Assembly: GCF_042186555.1 (NCBI RefSeq)
Contig: NC_133325.1
Location: 671,697,640-671,761,639 of the forward strand
Direction: 5' to 3'
DNA from: Aquarana catesbeiana
Taxonomy: Eukaryota > Chordata > Amphibia > Anura > Ranidae
DNA: 64,000 nucleotides
Below the pieces are notes generated by a model. The model had not been told where the DNA came from and searched no databases. It saw only the letters and a program-made list of their open reading frames with translations. How positions within the stretch are numbered: position 1 is the first letter of the stretch; every line of letters begins with the position of its first letter. A program made the position numbers and the translations under genes. Positions 1 to 11,159 of the stretch are shown here, one piece after another.

Positions 1-700
1 TACACTTTTCATTTTGTTTAATTTAATTGATATATGGATTTTTCACTGTTATAGGCACCTAATATGCATTTTCTTTTTTACATCAATTTTGGTTTATTAT
101 TTACACCATTTTTGTTTTCCACACCATATATCTTATAGTGTTTTGCAACACTATTATTTCTACACCCATCATTATCACATGTGGCACATCCAGCACATTT
201 ATTTTCTCATTTTGACCCAACTGGGTATTATACCCCATTTAATATAAGTTTATCACACTATTTCTAGATTAACTAAATTATTAAGTTACAAACCAAAATT
301 AATAGGTCCAATTATTACAAATAAACACTTGCTGCAGTGAGGGCCAGTTTGAAATCGCCCAACTGCACTAGATACTTTCACAATACTTACTAATAAGGTT
401 ATTTTATACCTAATGGCAGGTGCCTTGCCCCCGTCCTCTCCTCCAGGTCCAAGCGTGTGGCCCCTTGTAAGTCCGATGGACTGTGGATGCGCCTGGAGGG
501 CGCGGATGGGGTATGTGTGGTCCATGTTTTTAAACAACCTGGTTTGTGCGATGCACCTTCATCTTATCATCCACCTAATGGTAAATATACCTTCATAAAT
601 ACGATGAGACATTTTCCTGCATAATTCAAATGTTGTATAAATGTTTTGTATATTGATCAAAGTCCTAAGTCCAATTTTAATTTTGATATATCTCCCTAGA
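1..700. other. AT-rich DNA, no gene seen
   Basis: The stretch is rich in A and T with short runs such as TTTGCAC-like and ACACCAT-like blocks. Short open frames exist but none resembles a known protein. It leads into the hammerhead-like hairpin at 708-750 and may be the body of the same repeat, which is a guess from proximity only. Confidence 0.4.
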
Positions 701-707
701 ATCTAAA

Positions 708-750
708 TTCCCCTGAAGAAGACCAGAAAGGGTCGAAATGCATTGGGGTA
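708..750 (+). ncRNA. Hammerhead-ribozyme-like hairpin, copy 1
   Basis: In order the sequence shows CTGAAGA (713-719), an unpaired A, a stem II of GACC (721-724) and GGTC (731-734) closing a six-base loop, GAAA (735-738), the palindrome ATGCAT (738-743), a T, and GGGG (745-748) able to pair with CCC just before CTGAAGA. This is the order of a hammerhead core, where the seventh base is known to vary. The extra A before stem II is atypical. Related hairpins lie on the minus strand at 54418-54458 and 59310-59350. Catalysis is not shown and the element may only mimic a ribozyme. Confidence 0.4.
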
Positions 751-799
751 TTCATGTGGATATCAATTTTGTACACACTACTGTTCTACGCTACAATAT

Positions 800-935
800 G
801 TTCACCTGGGGGCCTCTTGGCCATGAGTGATGTTTTATGCTGTTATTTGTTAAACATGAACCAGAGTTTGTATTTTACAATAAACTTATCGCATATTTGA
901 ATTTATCTTGAATATATGGTCTACTCTGCTCCCAC
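800..935 (+). other. Tail of the hairpin-bearing repeat
   Basis: Downstream of the hairpin the sequence holds TTTTACAATAAACTTATCGC, with an AATAAA-like signal. This looks like the 3' tail of a transcribed repeat. The boundary is not defined by a target duplication that I can see. Confidence 0.3.
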
Positions 936-1059
936 AATATTAATTAATGTTTTGCTGCATTAAAAACCCATTGGGAAAATTTTTTATTTTTTTGTAACAT
1001 GGCCACCCAAACACTTGACGGCATTTGAAAATAGATACAAAAAGGACACACACTTGAAG

Positions 1060-2182
1060 GGTTTGGTTGTTGACCATCCCTAACTATCAGCTCCCGTAAA
1101 CTTAGCTGCGTTGAAAACTGGAAAAGGGACCTTGCCACCCCTCCGGACCAAGGTATGTGGAATAAGATTTTATTTTCCACCTCCAAGTTCTGACATAATA
1201 TCTATGCTCAAGAAAATGCCTACAAAATGCTGTCACGGTGGTATGTGAACCCTGGCCACATTTTGAAATTCGCCCCCGCTGTCTCCCCAACGTGCTTCCA
1301 GGGCTGTGGGGAACATCGCACTCTCTTCCACATCTGGTGGTCATGCCTCAAAACAATTTGATTCTTGTCAAGGGTATACTCCATGATCAGGTAGTTGTGT
1401 TGAACATCTCACTTGCTCGCAACCCCTGGGAGGATCTGCTGCATAAACCTATCCCAACTCCTACCACTAACCAGGGGAAACTGATGAGATTTGTGTTTCT
1501 AGCAGCACGGCAAGCACTGGCTAGGGTCTGGAGACAACCGTACATTAATTCTGCTGAGGTTAAACAAAAGCTAATGGGAATCATGGTCCATGAGAAGTGC
1601 ACTTCCATCCTCAAGGACTACCACGCCAAGTTTATAAAGGTTTAAGACCCCTGGATTTCCTAAAGTTCTCCCCTGAATATAGACTAGACTTTGCTTTCAG
1701 TCTGACATATTTCGGCATTGCCCCTGCACAACCCAGCCTCCGGCTCACATGGGCTCCTTCCTTAAACTCCCCCTCCCCCCTCCCCATGCCCATCCCAGAC
1801 ACATCCCTATTACTTTTTTTCCCCCTCTTTTCTTCTCTCTCGCTCTTCTGAATCTCTCACTTTTTCTTGCTCCGTCTTCTTCATGAAGTGTTTAACACTC
1901 CCCCCCCAGTACTGTAGAGATGCCAATGATAGCTAAAAAGGAACTCTCCTCATCAGAATCACCTGTTTCCTACTCCTTTCGAACAAGCCATGGGGTTTTT
2001 GCTAGCCTCATAACTCATGATATCTGGTTCATGCATATGTACTGTGTTTGTTCTTGTATTATGGTAGAACCCTTTTACAGATTGCATCTCTGAACCCCCT
2101 AACGTTACTTGTGCTTTGCTGTATTTTCTTGTACTGTCCTGGAAATATCTAAAACCCAATAAAATCTTTGTGAAACAAATCA
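1060..2182 (+). pseudogene. 3' end of an L1/Tx1-type LINE (ORF2 C-terminus and 3' UTR)
   Basis: This is the end of ORF2 of a non-LTR retrotransposon. Reading forward from about 1100, one frame gives an NWKRDL stretch, an in-frame TGA near 1190, then AYKMLSRWYVNPGHIL, and then the cysteine-histidine motif CFQGCGEHRTLFHIWWSC (1291-1344), which is the C-terminal zinc-knuckle typical of L1-clade ORF2. The frame continues to about 1645 with stops and shifts. A pyrimidine-rich 3' UTR follows (1750-1860), and the end CAATAAAATCTTTGTGAAAC at 2157-2176 is a usual L1/Tx1 tail. The endonuclease and reverse transcriptase are absent, so the copy is 5'-truncated, as is normal for LINEs. I could not define a target duplication. 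Confidence 0.75.
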
Positions 2183-2344
2183 AGAGATTCCTTCATCTTC
2201 ACACCTCAGTGAGCGAGGCGGCACTAGCCTAGAGGGACAGAGCAGATCATGGTGATCTGAGGCAGGTTGGTGTTGTCAAAAGACCCATTCAGATAGCTAC
2301 TGAAATCTTTAGGAATTACCAGGGGAAGGCACATACAGTAAAAG
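2183..2344. other. Unassigned spacer between two LINEs
   Basis: No recognisable gene or repeat structure. It separates the L1-type 3' end from the CR1 tail. Confidence 0.4.
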
Positions 2345-4008
2345 GCACAAGCCTATCAATATTATCATAGTTACATAGATACATAGTAGGTGAGGTTGAA
2401 AAAAGACACAAGTCCATCAAGTCCAACCTATGTGTGTGATTATATGTCAGTATTACATTGTATATCCCTGTATGTTGTGGTCCTTCAGGTGCTTATCTAA
2501 TAGTTTCTTGAAACTATCAATGCCCCCCGCTGAGACCACCGCCTGTGGAGGGGAATTCCACATCCTTGCCGCTCTTACAGTAAAGAACCCTCTACGTAGT
2601 TTAAGGTTAAACCTTGTTTCTCCTAATTTTAATGTGTGGCCACGAGTCTTGTTAAACTCCCTTCTGCAAAAAAGTTTTATCCCTATTGTGGGGTCACCAG
2701 TATGGTATTTGTATATTGAAATCATATCCCTCTCAAGCGTCTCTTCTCCAGAGAGAATAAGTTCAGTGCTCGCAACCTTTCCTCATAACTAATATCCTCC
2801 AGACCCTTTATTAGCTTTGTTACCCTTCTTTGTACTCGCTCCATTTCCAGTACATCGTTCCTGAGGACTGGTGCCCAGAACTGGACAGAATACTTTAGGC
2901 ACGGCCGGACCAGAGTCTTGTAGAGCGGGAGAATTATCGTTTTATCTCTGAAATGAATCCCCTTTTTAATGCATGCCAATATTCTGATTGCTTTGTTAGC
3001 AGCAGCTTGGCATTGCATGCCATTGCTGAGCCTATCATCTACTAGGACCCCAGGTCCTTTTCCATCCTACATTCCCTCAGAGGTTCTCCCCCTAGTGTAT
3101 AGATTGCATTGATATTTTTACCACCCAAATGCATTATTTTACATATTTCTACATTGAACCTCATTTGCCATGTAGTTGCCCACCCCATTAATTTGTTCAG
3201 ATCTTTTTGCAAGGTTTCCATATCCTGCGGAGAAGTTATTGCCCTGCTTAGTTTAGTATCGTCCGCAAATACAGAGTTTGAACTGTTTACTCTATCCTCC
3301 AGGTCGTTTATGAACAAATTAAACAGGATTGGTCCCAGCACAGAACCCCGGGGGGACCCCACTACCCACCCCTGACCATTCCGAGTACTCCCCATTTATC
3401 ACCACCCTCTGAACTCGCCCTTGTAGCCAGTTTTCAAACCATGTACTCAGTGCTCACCCTATGGTCCATGCCAACGGACCTTATTTTGTACAGTAAATGT
3501 TTATGGGGGACTGTGTCAAATGCTTTTGCAAAATCCAGATACACCACGCCTACGGGCCTTCCTTTATCTATATGGCAACTCACCTCCTCATAAAAGGTTA
3601 ATAGATTGGTTTGGCAAGAACGATTCTTCAGGAATCCATGCTGAATACTACTAATGATACCGTTCTCATTACTAAATTCTTGTATATAGTCCCTTATCAT
3701 CCCCTCCAAGAGTTTACATACTATTAATGTTAGGCTAACTGGTCTGTAATTCCCAGGGATGTATTTTGGGGCCTTTTTAAATATTGGTGCTACATTGGCT
3801 TTTCTCCAATCAGCTGGTACCATTCCAGTCAGTAGACTGTCAGTAAAAATTAGGAACAATGGTCTGGCAATTACTTGACTGAGTTCCCTAAGTGCTCTCG
3901 GGTGCAAGCCATCTGGTGCCGGTGATTTATTAATGTTAAGTTTCCCAAGTCTAATTTTAATTCTGTCCTCTGTTAACCATGGAGGTGCTTCCTGTGATGT
4001 GTCATGAG
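2345..4008 (-). pseudogene. CR1 LINE, piece A: reverse transcriptase, C-terminal domain and 3' tail
   Basis: This is the main part of the ORF2 polyprotein of a CR1-clade retrotransposon, which copies its RNA into DNA at a nicked target. On the minus strand the order is the RT start with KSPAPDGLHPRAL, DWRKANVAPIFKK and GNYRPVSL (about 3700-3950), QHGFLKNRSCQTNLL and YLDFAKAFDTVPH (about 3500-3650), then GSVLGPILFNLFINDL and the catalytic FADDTKL (about 3250-3330). The C-terminal half runs through FWAPVLRND and ERVQRRVTKLIKGL (about 2800-2890) to WNSPPQAVV and FKKLLDKHLKD (about 2450-2560). Frames change at several places. The 3' tail at 2365-2440 reads, on the minus strand, GGTTGGACTTGATGGAC followed by a TATGTA-rich end, typical of frog CR1. 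The gene is cut at 4001-4008 by a hAT insertion and resumes at 11558. Confidence 0.9.
4001..4008. repeat. Target site duplication, left copy (GTCATGAG)
   Basis: GTCATGAG here is repeated exactly at 11550-11557, on the other side of the hAT element. Eight base pairs is the standard hAT duplication length. Confidence 0.92.
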
Positions 4009-4024
4009 TAGGGATGAGCTTCGT

Positions 4025-4054
4025 GTTCGAGTCGAACCCATGTTCGACTCGAAC
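4025..4054. repeat. Subterminal palindrome of the hAT element
   Basis: GTTCGAGTCGAAC (4025-4037) and GTTCGACTCGAAC (4042-4054) form perfect 13-bp arms around four bases. Subterminal GTTCG motifs recur at the other end (GTTCGCA, GTTCGGC near 11500-11540) and could be transposase-binding sites, which is inference. Confidence 0.7.
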
Positions 4055-4169
4055 ATCGACTGTTCGATCGTTCGTCGAATAGCGAACGATATGGGCTGTT
4101 TGCACCAAATTCGTGTGGCGCATCACGGCCCATAATTCACTGCGGCATCGCAGTGCATTGCTGGCTGAT

Positions 4170-4211
4170 GATTGGCCAAGCATGCACTATGACCCGCATG
4201 CTTGGCCAATC
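4170..4211. repeat. Perfect hairpin inside the hAT 5' region
   Basis: GATTGGCCAAGCATGC (4170-4185) is the exact inverse of GCATGCTTGGCCAATC (4196-4211), with a ten-base loop. The ATTGGCCAA core looks like a paired CCAAT box, and ACTATATAAGGC lies about 90 bases downstream, so this could belong to the transposase promoter. Confidence 0.7.
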
Positions 4212-4299
4212 ACAGCGCCGTCGGTAGAGAGAGCTGTAATTGGCCAAAGCCAGGGTGGCTTTCGCCAATTATGGCTCAGGGGGTTTAGAACACGCCCCA

Positions 4300-4316
4300 C
4301 ACTATATAAGGCCGCC
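4300..4316 (+). promoter_or_regulatory. Possible TATA box of the hAT transposase unit
   Basis: ACACTATATAAGGCC sits downstream of two inverted CCAAT-type motifs and upstream of the transposase by about 2.1 kb of repeats. Position and motif fit a core promoter for the element. No transcript evidence is available from sequence alone. Confidence 0.4.
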
Positions 4317-4461
4317 TGCACGGCGGCCTGTGTAGTGTGTTCCGGCGTGCTTAGAGAGAGAGAGACAGTGTCATTTCATTTGAGTTAGCTAGATTAGGCA
4401 GGACAGTCAGTGAGTTAGCTGCACTTACAGTGTATTGTGTATATATATGCATCCCAGGTGT

Positions 4462-4462
<1 letters not shown>

Positions 4463-4497
<35 letters not shown>
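4463..4497. repeat. (TA)n microsatellite
   Basis: An uninterrupted TA run within the hAT 5' region. A second run at 6359-6408 brackets the two minisatellite blocks. Confidence 0.95.
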
Positions 4498-4500
<3 letters not shown>

Positions 4501-4649
4501 TGTATTCAGTCTAGCTAGATCCGTTCCTGTTATCTTCCTACTGACAGGCAGACTTGTCTTGTTACAGTGTTTACAGCTACCTGAAGAAAATTGCTGGTGT
4601 TCTTTTGATCCTATTAGTACCACAGTCAGGCAGCTAGACTATTTACAGT

Positions 4650-5225
4650 TAGTGCAGTGCGTCCCCCTCACAGTGTTCAGTTAAAGCTACAAGTTAGTTT
4701 AGTGTGACCTCTGCACAGTGTTCAGCTAAAACTACAAGTTAGTGTAGTGCACAGTGTTCAGCTAAAGCTACAAGTTAGGGTAGTGCGTCCTCCTCACAGT
4801 GTTCAGCTAAAGCTACAAGTTAGAGTAGTGTGTCCTCCTCACAGAGTTCAGCTACAACTACAAGTTAGTGTAGTGAGACCTCTGCACAGTGTTCAGCTAA
4901 AGCTACAAGTTAGTGTAGTGAGTCCTCCTCACAGTGTTCAGCTAAAGCTACAAGTTAGTTTAGTGTGACCTCTGCACAGTGTTCAGCTAAAGCTACAAGT
5001 TAGGGTAGTGCGTCCTCCTCACAGTGTTCAGCTAAAGCTACAAGTTGGTGTAGTGTGTCCTCCTCACAGTGTTCAGCGAAAACTACAATTTAGTTTAGTG
5101 CGACCTCTGCACAGTGTTCAGCTAAAGCAACAAGTTAGTGTAGTGCGTCCTCCTCACAGTGTTCAGCTAAACCTACAAGTTATTTATTTGCGAGCTCTGC
5201 ACAGTGTTCAGCTAAAGCTACCTGT
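4650..5225 (+). repeat. 45-bp minisatellite in the hAT element
   Basis: About a dozen copies of a unit of about 45 bp containing GTTCAGCTAAAGCTACAAGT and then either CGTCCTCCTCACAGT or GACCTCTGCACAGT. The long open frames across it are side-effects of the repeat period (a multiple of three), not genes. Confidence 0.9.
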
Positions 5226-6330
5226 AGAAGTTTGGTGGTGTTTTCCTGATCCTATTACTACTGCAGGCAGCTAAATAAGCTACAAGTTATTTTTTGGCGA
5301 GCTCTGCACAGTGTTCACCTAAAGCTACCTGTAGAAGGTTGGTGGTGTTTTCCTGATCCTATCACTACCGCAGGCAGCTAAATAAGCTACAAGTTATTTT
5401 TTGGTGAGCTCTGCACAGTGTTCACTTAAAGCTACCTTTAGAAGGTTGGTGGTGTTTTCCTGATCCTATCACTACCGCAGGCAGCTAAATAAGCTACAAG
5501 TTAGTGTAGTGCGAGCTCTGCACAGTGTTCACCTAAAGCTACCTGTAGAAGGTTGATGGTGTTTTCCTGATCCTATCACTACTGCAGGCAGCTAAATAAG
5601 CTACAAGTTAGTTTTTGGCGAGCTCTGCACAGTGTTCACCTAAAGCTACCTGTAGAAGGTTGGTGGTGTTTTCCTGATCCTATCACTACCGCAGGCAGCT
5701 AAATAAGCTACAAGTTAGTGTAGTGCGAGCTCTGCACAGTATTCACCTAAAGCTAACTGTAGAAGGTTGGTGATGTTTTCCTGATCCTATCACTACCGCA
5801 GGCAGCTAAATAAGCTACAAGTTATTTTTTGGCGAGCTCTGCACAGTGTTCAGCTAAAGCTACCTGTAGAAGGTTGGTGGTGTTTTCCTGATCCTATCAC
5901 TACCACAGGCAGCTAAATAAGCTACAAGTTATTTTTTGGCGAGCTCTGCACAGTGTTCACCTAAAGCTACCTGTAGAAGGTTGGTGGTGTTTTCCTGATC
6001 CTATCACTACCGCAGGCAGCTAAATAAGCTACAAGTTAGTGTAGTGCGAGCTCTGCACAGTGTTCACCCAAAAGCTACCTGTAGAAGGTTGGTGGTGTTT
6101 TCCTGATCCTATCACTACCACAGGCAGCTAAATAAGCTACAAGTTAGTTTTTGGCGAGCTCTGCACAGTGTTCTCCTAAAGCTACCTGTAGAAGGTTGGT
6201 GGTGTTTTCCTGATCCTATCACTACCGCAGGCAGCTAAATAAGCTACAAGTTAGTTTTTTGCGAGCTCTGCACAGTGTTCAGCTAAAGCTACCTGTAGAA
6301 GGTTGGTGGTGTTCTCATACTACAGGCAGG
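5200..6330 (+). repeat. 107-bp tandem array in the hAT element
   Basis: About ten copies of a unit of 107 bp. Each holds GCTCTGCACAGTGTTCACCT, then CTGTAGAAGGTTGGTGGTGT, then CTATCACTACCGCAGGCAGC. Starts of the GCTCTGCACA motif at 5301, 5408, 5515 and 5622 give the period. The 107-bp unit shares CACAGTGTTCAGCTAAAGCTAC with the neighbouring 45-bp array in variant form, so one array probably grew out of the other. Confidence 0.92.
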
Positions 6331-6357
6331 CAGTTGATTTTGCTAGCTGCAGTATCA

Positions 6358-6358
<1 letters not shown>

Positions 6359-6408
<50 letters not shown>
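6359..6408. repeat. (TA)n microsatellite
   Basis: An uninterrupted TA run of about 50 bases just before the start of the transposase reading frame. It may mark the end of the expanded leader. Confidence 0.95.
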
Positions 6409-6412
<4 letters not shown>

Positions 6413-6439
6413 AGCCTAGTGCAGCTACAGGCCATTAGT

Positions 6440-9400
6440 ATGTCTGGAAGGCCAACAAGGAGAGGCAGACAGTCACAAGCCAATAAAAGAGGGCAAGCAG
6501 GCTCTGTGTCTAGAGGCAACAGTGCTGGTCGTGGAGATGGTGCATCCTCATCAGCACGTGGCCGTGGGACACGCTTGGCCTTTTTTTCGGCAGCTGGCCG
6601 TGTTGAGCCGCAACATGCGGAAGACTTGGTCGAGTGGATGACCAAGCCGCCCTCATCCTCCTCATCCTCTCTCACCCATGCTCAGGGTACTGTGTCTGGC
6701 AAAGCAGCTGCCAACGCGGGATTTCCCTCGGCTCAATGTTATCAGTAACTCCTTCCCTAACCCCACCATGTCCTCCTGAGGAGTGTTTGACCACAGTGTT
6801 GGGTACATGCTCCAGGAGGATGCACAGCATTTGGAAGGCTCTGATGATGACACTAGATGAAGGCAGTAACGTGAGCACGGACAGAGGGGGTGCCCAAGAA
6901 GGACAGCAATCTGGCAGTCATGCTCCCCCTGCTGCAGCATACTGCCAGGTTTGCTCCAGTGATGAGGAGGGAGGGGATGATGAGGTCACTGACTCAACGT
7001 GGGTCTCCGATAGGAGAGAGGAGGAGGAGGAGGCACATCACCAATGAGGCAGGATGCCCTCCAGGGCCAGCCTAAGGGCAGCACACTGACTGCATCACAC
7101 CCCAAAGCTCCGTATGTGCAGTACGCAGCAGTCTCTGCGCGTTATTCAAAAAGTTCTTTGGTGTGGGCCTTTTTTGAGACAAGTGCATCAGATCGCACCG
7201 CTGCTATTTGCAACATATGTCTCAAGCGTATCTCGCGTGGCCAAAACATCTCCCGCTTGGGCACCACATGCTTGACCAGACATATGTTGACTTGCCATGC
7301 AGTTCGTTGGCAAGCGTATCTAAAAGACCCACACCAAAGAACAAAGAGGACCTCTCCTTTTCCTCATCACCTGAGATCTCCAACCCCACTGTACCTTCAG
7401 TCCTCTCTGAGACCTGCACTGAGAGGAATGAAGGTGTATAATTAGGTGTGTCACAGCCAAGTACTCGGTACAATGACGTCAGATTGTACCAGGCAAATTT
7501 CTCTGCCCCAGCTGCTGTACCGCCGAAAGAAGTTTGCTCCCAGCCATCCACATGCCCAGCGGTTGAATGATAGCTTGGCAAAATTGCTAGCACTTCAACT
7601 GCTGCCTTTTCAGTTGGTAGACTCTGCCCCCTTCCGTGAGTTTGTGGAATGTGCGGTTCCTCAGTAGCAGGTACCCAAACGCCACTTTTTCTCACGGAAG
7701 GCGATTCCGGCTCTCTACCGGCATGTGGAAGGCAATGTCTTGGCCTAGCTGGACAGGGCGGTCAGCGGTAAGGTGCATATTACCGCTGACTCATGGTCCA
7801 GCAGGCATGGACAGGGACGTTACCTAAGTTTCACCGCGCATTGGGTGACTCTGCTGGCAGCTGGGAAGGATGCAGGACAAGGTCCAGTAGTGTTGGAGGT
7901 TGTTCTGCCACCACGCCTCCAAAATGCCACTACTAATGATTGTGACACACCTCTCTCCTCCACACCCTCCTCCTCTTCTTCCTTCATGGCCTCTTCCTGT
8001 GCTTTGTCCTCGGAACCAGCGGTGCTCCGTAGGCGTTCGTTCAAGGGGCTACGCAAGTACGCAGGCCAAAAGATGCCATGCGGTGCTTGAGCTGGTATGC
8101 TTGGGGGACAGGAGCCACACTGGGGCAGAGGTTCTGTCAGCTCTGCAGGGGCAGGTTCAGAGGTGGTTGACGCCACGCCAACTTAAGGCAGGAATGATGG
8201 TTTGCGACAATGGCACCAACCTCCTCTCTGCTCTCCGACAGGGACAAATGACCCATGTGCCCTGTTTGGCTCACGTCCTTAACTTGGTTATGGTTACTTG
8301 GGATGGTACCCGGGCTTACAGGATGTCCTGAGGCAGGCCAGGAAAGTCTGTGTGCATTTCCGCTGGTCATATAATGCCAGTGCTCAGCTGGCGGACCTCC
8401 AAAAGGAGTTTAACCTGCCCAAGAACCGCCTAATCTGCGACATGCCCACCAGGTGGAACTCAACGTTGGCCATGCTGAAGCGGCTGCACACGCAGCAGAG
8501 GGACATCAGTGAGTACCTGTGCGACTATGGCACCAGGACAGGGTCAGGGGAGCTTGTTTTTTTTTCCCCCACGCCAGTGGGCCATGATCAGGGATGCATG
8601 CACTGTCCTGTCACCATTTAAGGAGGCCACGAGGATGGTGAGCAGTGACAGTGCATGCATCAGTGACACTGTCCTCCTTGTCCACCTGTTGGAGCGCACG
8701 CTGCGTGGAATAATGGACAGGGAACTTGAGGCAGAACAGAGGCAGGAAGAGGAGGACTTCCTTAGCTCTCAAGGCCCCCTTTATCCAGACAGTGCCCGCC
8801 GATCACACAGGAAGAGGAGGAGGAGGATTGTGTCAGTATGGAGGTGGAGCCTGGTACTCAGCATCAGCAGCAGTCTTTAAGGGATCAGTCCCAAGAAACA
8901 CATGGACTTGTACGTGGCTGGAAGGAGGTGGCTGTCGTCCTTAGTGACCCAGAGGACTCCGGACCGAATGCCTCAGCAAACCTACGCTGCATGGCCTCCC
9001 TGATCCTGCAAAGCCTGCGTAAGGATCCTCGTATTCGTGGTATCAAGGAGAAGGACCAATACTGGCTGGCAACCCCCCTTGATCCACGTTACAAGGGTAA
9101 GGTTGCGGACCTTATCTTGCCGTCGCAGAGGGAGCAGAGGATGAAACATCTTCGGGAGGCCTTGCAGAAAGGTCTGTGCAACGCGCTCCCAGAGACTGGG
9201 AGGTTACAAACTCCTGTTTCTGGACAACGTGTTGCTGAGGCTCCGATCAGTCAAAGAAGGAGCGGTGGAGAAGGTGGCCATCTGACCAATGCTTTCAGAC
9301 AATTTTTTAGTCTGCAGCCCCAAGGTATGATCGGTTCCAGCAACCATCGCCAGCGTCTGTTTTACATGGTGCAGGAATACCTAGGGGCAAGATCTGACTT

Positions 9401-9668
9401 GGACAGCTTTCCCACCGAAAATCCTCTGGGTTACTGGGTCTTGAGGATGGATCACTGGCCAGAGCTTGCACAGTATTCAGTTGATCTACTGGCCTGTCCT
9501 GCATCCATCGTTCTTTCGGAACGCACATTCAGTGCTGCTGGAGGCTTTGTAACCGATCACAGGGTGCGTCTGTCCACCGACTCGGTCGATCGACTGACCT
9601 TCATAAAAGTGAATCAGTCTTGGATCACCACCAGCTACCAAGCACCTGATGCTGATGTAACCGAATAA
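6440..9668 (+). pseudogene. hAT transposase with BED zinc finger (decayed)
   Basis: This is a hAT-superfamily transposase, a nuclear enzyme that would cut the element out at its inverted ends. The first frame starts MSGRPTRRGRQSQANKRG at 6440. A BED-type finger follows with WAFFE, CNIC (7210-7221) and the HMLTCH pair (about 7285-7302). The RNase-H-like part shows TADSWSSRHGQGRY with a first acidic residue (about 7776-7815), the second acid in MMVCDNGTN (about 8190-8220), VPCLAHVLNLV (about 8257-8290) and DMPTRWNSTLAML (about 8440-8478). The C-terminal hAT dimerisation domain is complete: NPLGYWVLRMDHWPELAQYS then SERTFSAAGG and DRLTFIKVNQSW, ending at 9668. Several stops and frame changes break it between 6740 and 8840. 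The open 3' part from 8838 is the best preserved. The family is ZBED-like hAT, and the closest named family cannot be stated without a search. Confidence 0.9.
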
Positions 9669-9786
9669 TTTTTTTTGAAATCTCAGATCCCTTCAAAGAC
9701 TGCCTATGCTGATGCTGAGTGACTATCCTGAGTAATTATCCTCTTCCTCCTCAATGATCATGCTGATAGCTTGTAAGAAAATTTTT

Positions 9787-10530
9787 GGTTCTGGGCGCCG
9801 CCACCAGTGCCTAAGGCCCAATTTTTCAGCCCCTGTTTAACAGGGGCGTGTAATTACAATTTTTGATGCAATACTTTGCAGCAGGGCTCGTTCCTGTGTT
9901 CCAACTAGAGTTTCTGTGAGAAGTTGCAGTGTTGTGGCACCAGCACCAGTGCCTAAGGCCCAATTTTTCAGCCCCTGTTTAACAGGGGTGTGTAATTACA
10001 ATTTTTGATGCAATACTTTGCAGCAGGGCTTGTTCCTGCGTTTCAACTAGAGTATCTGTGAGGGGTTGCAGTGGTGTGGCACCAGCACCAGTGCCTAAGG
10101 CCTAATTTTTCAGCCCCTGTTTAACAGGGGCGTGTAATTACAATTTTTGATGCAATACTTTGCAGCAGGGCTCGTTCCTGCATTCCAACTAGAGTGTCTG
10201 TGAGGGGTTGCAGTGTTGTGGCACCAGCACCAGTGCCTAAGGCCCAATTTTTCAGCCCCTGTTCAACAGGGGCATGTAATTACAATTCTTAATCTAATAT
10301 TTCACAGCAGGGCCCATTTCTGCACCCACCAAGAGCGAGTGAGGACTTACAGTGTGGTGGCACCAGCACCACCACCACCACCAAAGGCCCAATTTTTCTG
10401 CCCCTGCTGAACAGGGGCATGTAATTACAATTCTTGATCTAATATTTAACAGCAGGGCCCTGTGAGGGCTTACAGTGTTGTGGCCACAACAACACCTAAG
10501 GCCCAAATTTCTGCTGAGTATATAGGGCAG
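9787..10530 (+). repeat. 141-bp array in the hAT 3' region
   Basis: Five copies, the last two diverged. Each contains AGTGCCTAAGGCCCAATTTT and CAGCCCCTGTTTAACAGGGG, the latter a small stem-loop (CCCCTGTTTAACAGGGG). Starts near 9808, 9949, 10091 and 10232 give a period of 141. It lies directly after the transposase stop, so it would form the 3' UTR. Confidence 0.9.
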
Positions 10531-11159
10531 GCCCCTACTTTCAAACATCCACCTTACAAACGACTCCTACTTGCAAATGGAAGGAGACAACAGGACGTGA
10601 GATGAAATCTACCCCTAGGAAGGGAAATTCTCTCCTGTAAGAGTTAATATGGGAAAAACATTTCTCCTTTCCACTGATGCTTTATCACCAATCCTTATTT
10701 CACAAAAAACCCCAAATTTTCAAAAAACATTTGTCATTGGGACAAAAAGTGAGGTTCAATCTTCTGAAGAGGAGCACAGACAGCAAAACAAATGTCACAG
10801 GGGTGATAACCCTTCCCTATGTTTTCCAAAAAGCTTAAAATTGATTTTTTGGCTGGAGCTAAACACGTTAAAAATGTACCAGTTCAAAATTACAAACAGA
10901 TTCTACTTAACAACAAACCTACAGTCCCTGTCTTGTTTGCACCGCCTGTATATTGCTGTTCAGAGTACAGAGCCTGTATACTGCTGTTTCCTTTTTTAAT
11001 TTGGGTGCGGGGTTCCCCTTAATATCCATACAAGACCCAAAGGGCCTGGTAATGGACTGGGGGGTACCCATGCCGTTTGTCTCACTGATTTTCATCCATA
11101 TTGCCAGGACCCGACATTACATTAAAGCCGCAAGCAGTTTTAAATGACTTTTTTCCTTT

